From contig CAAEDF010000035.1 of assembly GCA_900754535.1 (NCBI GenBank), positions 1 to 7,823 on the forward strand: 7,823 bases of DNA. The letters are read 5' to 3'. Below the pieces are notes generated by a model, which worked only from the letters and a program-made list of their open reading frames with translations, did no database searches and was not told the DNA's origin. The first letter of the stretch is position 1. Each line of letters opens with the position of its first letter. This stretch comes from Clostridia bacterium. GTDB lineage: Bacteria > Bacillota > Clostridia > Oscillospirales > CAG-382. A program made the position numbers and the translations under genes. This document shows, piece by piece, positions 6,050 through 7,823 of the stretch.

Positions 6050-6315
6050 GCCGCAGACGGGTTTACAGCGACAATACGTTGGCTATTATGGAGCGGTTTT
6101 TCACGGCGTTCGACATTGCCGTACAGAATCGGCTGATAAAGAGTATCGCCGAATATTGCCGGGATAATTCGATAGCTCCGCCTCATTTCTATACGCAGCG
6201 TAAAGACCGCAATCGTGGCTATTTCGAGGTCGGATGGCTCGTTCCGCTGGTTCGGGATTGCGGCATATCCGCGACATGGCTCCTGACCGGACGGGGCATG
6301 ATGTTCCAGCAATAG
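6046..6315 (+). CDS. Small CI-like DNA-binding protein, last gene of the dinD operon
   Basis: This 89-residue basic protein is translationally coupled to dinD through ATGA. Its C-terminal half (FEVGWLVPLVRDCGISATWLLTGRGMMF, about residues 60-87) carries the 'WLLTGxGxMF' ending typical of the N-terminal DNA-binding domain of phage CI repressors. The preceding helices (IKSIAEYCRDNSIAPPHFYTQR) would be the helix-turn-helix, although it is degenerate. It is probably a small DNA-binding or repressor-associated protein. It lacks any dimerisation or protease domain. A purine-rich stretch in the 3' end of dinD, AAGGGGAAGAAG, can serve as its ribosome binding site. The gene ends directly at the terminator hairpin. 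Confidence 0.7.
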   Translation: MSRRRVYSDNTLAIMERFFTAFDIAVQNRLIKSIAEYCRDNSIAPPHFYTQRKDRNRGYFEVGWLVPLVRDCGISATWLLTGRGMMFQQ

Positions 6316-6317
6316 AA

Positions 6318-6341
6318 AAAGGCATCGAAACCGATGCCTTT
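6318..6341. terminator. Bidirectional intrinsic terminator between convergent operons
   Basis: A perfect 10-bp stem, AAAGGCATCG and CGATGCCTTT, encloses a 4-nt loop (6328-6331). On the forward strand it ends in TTTCTT, and on the reverse strand the equivalent tract is TTTTTCTATT. It sits between the stop at 6313-6315 and the integrase stop at 6347-6349, so it can end both transcripts. Confidence 0.88.
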
Positions 6342-6346
6342 CTTCG

Positions 6347-7486
6347 TTAGAATATGTCGGGTATCTTGGCGACCGCTGCCTGCTTGTTCTTGTCGAGCAC
6401 CTTTGCGTAAATCTGCGTGGTCGATAGCTCCCGATGTCCGAGTAGCTTGCTGACCGTATAAATATCGGTTCCGAGGTCGAGCATCATCACCGCGAACGTG
6501 TGGCGGCCGCAATGGAAGGTTATATCCTTATGGATTCCGGCCCGCAATACCCACCTTTTGATCGTTTCGTTGGTGCAACTCGGAGAGTGGATGTTGGGGA
6601 AGATATGCTCGGCGTCCTTGCCGCGCTCGCCCATGAGTTCGGCGGCCTGCGGCGGGATGTCGAGATATTCCTGTCCGCTGGTCTTCTTCTGTTTGAAGAT
6701 AATCCGAGTGAACTCTCCCTGCTGATGCACATCGCCCCATGTCAGACGGATCACGTCGGAGCGGCGCAGTCCCGTCAGGCAGGAGAACAGGAACGCCCGC
6801 TTGATGGCCGGATATTCGCATTCTGTTTGAGCGAGCCGCTGCACCTCTTCGATGGTCAGGTACATGCGTGTTCCCTCTTCGGCCTTGAAACCCTCGACGC
6901 CCCTCATGGGGTTGATAGGTATGATGCGATCCTCGTATGCTTGATTCAGGCAGGCCCGCAGTTTATTGAAGTAGCTGACCCGTGAATTGCGAGACAGCGG
7001 ATGATCCTTGATGCGATCCCGCTCGTCGCAGCTCCACGCGCACGCATCTTTCTCTAAATAGTCCCGAAATCCCTGCACCCATTCCTGCGTGATCTGCGAG
7101 AACCTGATCCGCTCGTTCGGCTCGTATTTTTGGAGGTGTTTCAGGCATGATTTCCAATTCCCCCAATTTCCGGTACTCTCCGCTCCGAGCCGCCGGGCGC
7201 ACATCGCACGGTAGTAGTCGAAGAAGAGGGTGTCGGAGGCGTATGCCGACTTGAAGCCATGCTCGCCGTTCTGCACCTCGACGATGCGCCGTGCCTTGAT
7301 CGAGTTGGCGAGTTGGAGGGTTTGCCGGTTCGCCTCCCTGTCGGCTTTTGTCTTTTCGGGAATGAGGTACAGTTTCAGAAATTCGTATTCCCGCTTTCCG
7401 TTCAGGTAGATGTCGAGGTAGAGGCTGACGTTCCCGTTCGTCAGCTTCTTGCGCCTGATCCGGATCGGTTCTTTGATCTCCGCCAT
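6347..7486 (-). CDS. int: Tyrosine recombinase (phage/element integrase)
   Basis: This 379-residue site-specific recombinase inserts and excises the element. An N-terminal arm-binding-like region (about 8-85, IRIRRKKLTNGNVSLYLDIY onward) precedes a SAM-like core-binding domain (about 86-185) and the catalytic domain (about 205-379). The catalytic set is complete: Arg241 (TGLRRSD), Lys268 (QKKTSG), His325 and Arg328 (FHCGRH), His351 (LLGHRE) and nucleophile Tyr360 (TTQIYAKV). The ATG at 7486 is preferred. The longer readings (ATG at 7528, or the start at 7555) add a low-complexity tail that overlaps the likely promoter and repeat cluster, and 7486 follows the same leader motif as two other genes. 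The gene lies beside the host mnmE 3' end, which marks this as an element boundary. It converges on the dinD operon. Confidence 0.95.
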   Translation of the reverse strand: MAEIKEPIRIRRKKLTNGNVSLYLDIYLNGKREYEFLKLYLIPEKTKADREANRQTLQLANSIKARRIVEVQNGEHGFKSAYASDTLFFDYYRAMCARRLGAESTGNWGNWKSCLKHLQKYEPNERIRFSQITQEWVQGFRDYLEKDACAWSCDERDRIKDHPLSRNSRVSYFNKLRACLNQAYEDRIIPINPMRGVEGFKAEEGTRMYLTIEEVQRLAQTECEYPAIKRAFLFSCLTGLRRSDVIRLTWGDVHQQGEFTRIIFKQKKTSGQEYLDIPPQAAELMGERGKDAEHIFPNIHSPSCTNETIKRWVLRAGIHKDITFHCGRHTFAVMMLDLGTDIYTVSKLLGHRELSTTQIYAKVLDKNKQAAVAKIPDIF

Positions 7487-7492
7487 ATCCTT

Positions 7493-7503
7493 TTGCGTTG
7501 AAT
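7493..7503 (-). promoter_or_regulatory. Repeated leader motif, copy 3 (before integrase gene)
   Basis: Identical ATTCAACGCAA lies 6 nt before the ATG at 7486. It supports that start over the two upstream in-frame alternatives. Confidence 0.5.
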
Positions 7504-7509
7504 GATTTT

Positions 7510-7565
7510 TGTTACTTCTGTTACTCATTTTGGCCGAGTAACAGAATAGCAACACAAAAGTAACA
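7510..7565. repeat. Cluster of AGTAACA repeats at the integrase promoter
   Basis: Four exact AGTAACA copies lie here. Two are on the reverse strand (7510-7516, 7519-7525) and two on the forward strand (7537-7543, 7559-7565), with a one-mismatch copy AGCAACA at 7548-7554. The three forward copies are spaced exactly 11 bp apart, on one face of the helix. The centre also forms a perfect 11-bp inverted repeat (7516-7526 and 7536-7546, 9-bp spacer). Likely uses are arm-type integrase sites, excisionase sites or an operator. Confidence 0.6.
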
Positions 7566-7589
7566 AATTATTTGCATCCGTACAGCAAA
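7555..7589 (-). promoter_or_regulatory. Candidate integrase promoter
   Basis: On the reverse strand TACTTTTG (7562-7555) matches TAnnTTTG perfectly. A TTTG (7589-7586) lies 23 bp upstream, slightly longer than the usual 19-21 bp. The predicted start near 7549 rules out translation from 7555. One AGTAACA copy overlaps the -7 element, so the repeat-binding protein could repress this promoter. Confidence 0.45.
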
Positions 7590-7703
7590 GAGATGAGAAA
7601 ATTTTGTTTGGCAGATAAAACTGTAAATAGCTTTGTTATTGCTGTTTATATGCCGATGATGTGCTGGCGAAATGGCGTTTTGGTTAATTGGAAAAATGAC
7701 GAC

Positions 7704-7823
7704 CTATTTTCCGATGCAGAATTTCGAGAAGATGTTTTGCAGGATTTCGTCGGGGGCGATGGCACCGCGGCCCGTGATGGCGCTGAGGTGGGTGATGACC
7801 TGGCGGATTTCTTCGCTCAGAAG
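7704..7823 (-). CDS. mnmE: tRNA modification GTPase MnmE, C-terminal 39 residues (partial)
   Basis: The reverse strand encodes 39 residues ending in the diagnostic MnmE C-terminus: DEILQNIFSKFCIGK then TAG, preceded by a helix (LSEEIRQVITHLSAITGRGA). MnmE (TrmE/ThdF) is a GTPase that, with MnmG, adds the cmnm5 group to the wobble uridine of several tRNAs. The conserved C(I/V)GK end supplies the invariant cysteine. The rest of the gene lies beyond the right edge. The reading frame is intact up to its natural stop, so any insertion of the element has kept or restored the end of the gene. This is the chromosomal flank. Confidence 0.93.
   Translation of the reverse strand, partial: LLSEEIRQVITHLSAITGRGAIAPDEILQNIFSKFCIGK

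Larger units (their letters stand above)
1..7703. mobile_element. Prophage or phage-like integrative element, integrase-proximal end (partial)
   Basis: A tyrosine integrase lies next to the 3' end of a host housekeeping gene (mnmE). It is followed by a repressor-like operon, a divergent regulatory region and a leftward operon with RecT, an SMC-like ATPase and several small HTH proteins. This is the usual order of a temperate phage lysogeny and early recombination region. The left end lies outside the window. The right boundary falls somewhere between the integrase and the last codons of mnmE and cannot be fixed without the other attachment site. No structural, packaging, conjugation or replication-initiator gene is visible, so a phage-derived island or an integrative conjugative element cannot be excluded. 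Confidence 0.75.
7487..7703. other. Intergenic junction between integrase and mnmE
   Basis: These 217 bp are AT-rich and hold the integrase leader, the AGTAACA cluster and the integrase promoter. The part from 7590 to 7703 shows no convincing gene, hairpin terminator or long repeat. One attachment site of the element should lie here or in the last codons of mnmE. Confidence 0.55.

Noticed and set aside
7487..7555. Longer integrase N-terminus (start at 7555 or ATG 7528)
   Set aside because: It would add low-complexity residues that overlap the predicted promoter and repeat cluster; ATG 7486 follows the shared leader motif and gives a family-like N-terminus.
7594..7737. Possible direct repeat between GAGAAAATTTTGTTTGGCAG (near 7596) and the mnmE end near 7727, as an attachment core
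   Set aside because: The match needs several gaps and mismatches, and both copies are on the same side of the element, so it cannot be shown to be an att site.
7593..7823. Forward-strand open frame from ATG 7593 running through the window edge
   Set aside because: Its second half is the antisense of mnmE and the first half shows no domain or ribosome binding site; long antisense frames are common in GC-rich genes.
1..7823. CRISPR array, tRNA or rRNA gene, transposon ends
   Set aside because: No regularly spaced long repeats, no tRNA-like cloverleaf with CCA-type end and no transposase or terminal inverted repeats were seen on either strand.

Overview
The window looks like the integrase-proximal end of a temperate phage, or a phage-like integrative element, in a Bacteroidales chromosome. 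The genus is not certain; the GC-rich coding (by eye about 55%) would fit Alistipes or a relative. The clues are Bacteroidetes-type promoter motifs (TTG, about 20 bp, TAnnTTTG), A-rich leaders with few Shine-Dalgarno sequences, an integrase of Bacteroidetes type, and a host mnmE 3' end at the right edge. All functions below are read from sequence motifs and remembered family features; no search was run.

Layout. (1) 1-4647, leftward, is a tightly packed early-type operon. In transcription order it encodes a small HTH-like regulator, a two-helix membrane protein, an excisionase-like MerR-type HTH protein, a second small HTH protein, a zinc-hook SMC/Rad50-like ATPase, an unknown 94-residue protein, a RecT-family annealing protein, and an MBL-fold hydrolase cut by the window edge. 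(2) 4648-4865 is an AT-rich divergent control region with a good leftward promoter, a weaker rightward one and a candidate operator dyad. (3) 4866-6315, rightward, is a three-gene operon: a short XRE-type repressor-like protein with no protease domain, DinD, and a small CI-like DNA-binding protein. (4) 6318-6341 is a strong bidirectional terminator between convergent units. (5) 6347-7486, leftward, is a tyrosine integrase. (6) 7487-7703 is intergenic, with a cluster of AGTAACA repeats over the integrase promoter. (7) 7704-7823, leftward, is the last 39 codons of host mnmE.

How it fits together. The divergent regulators resemble a lysis/lysogeny switch. The left arm supplies single-strand annealing (RecT), a DNA-tethering ATPase and possibly a nuclease (MBL). 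The integrase and the MerR-like protein would control integration and excision beside mnmE. The most distinctive points are dinD sitting in the repressor operon where the repressor itself lacks a RecA-cleavable domain, the mnmE-proximal insertion (the same host gene used by Salmonella genomic island 1), an 11-bp leader motif repeated exactly before three genes, and the helically phased repeats at the integrase promoter.
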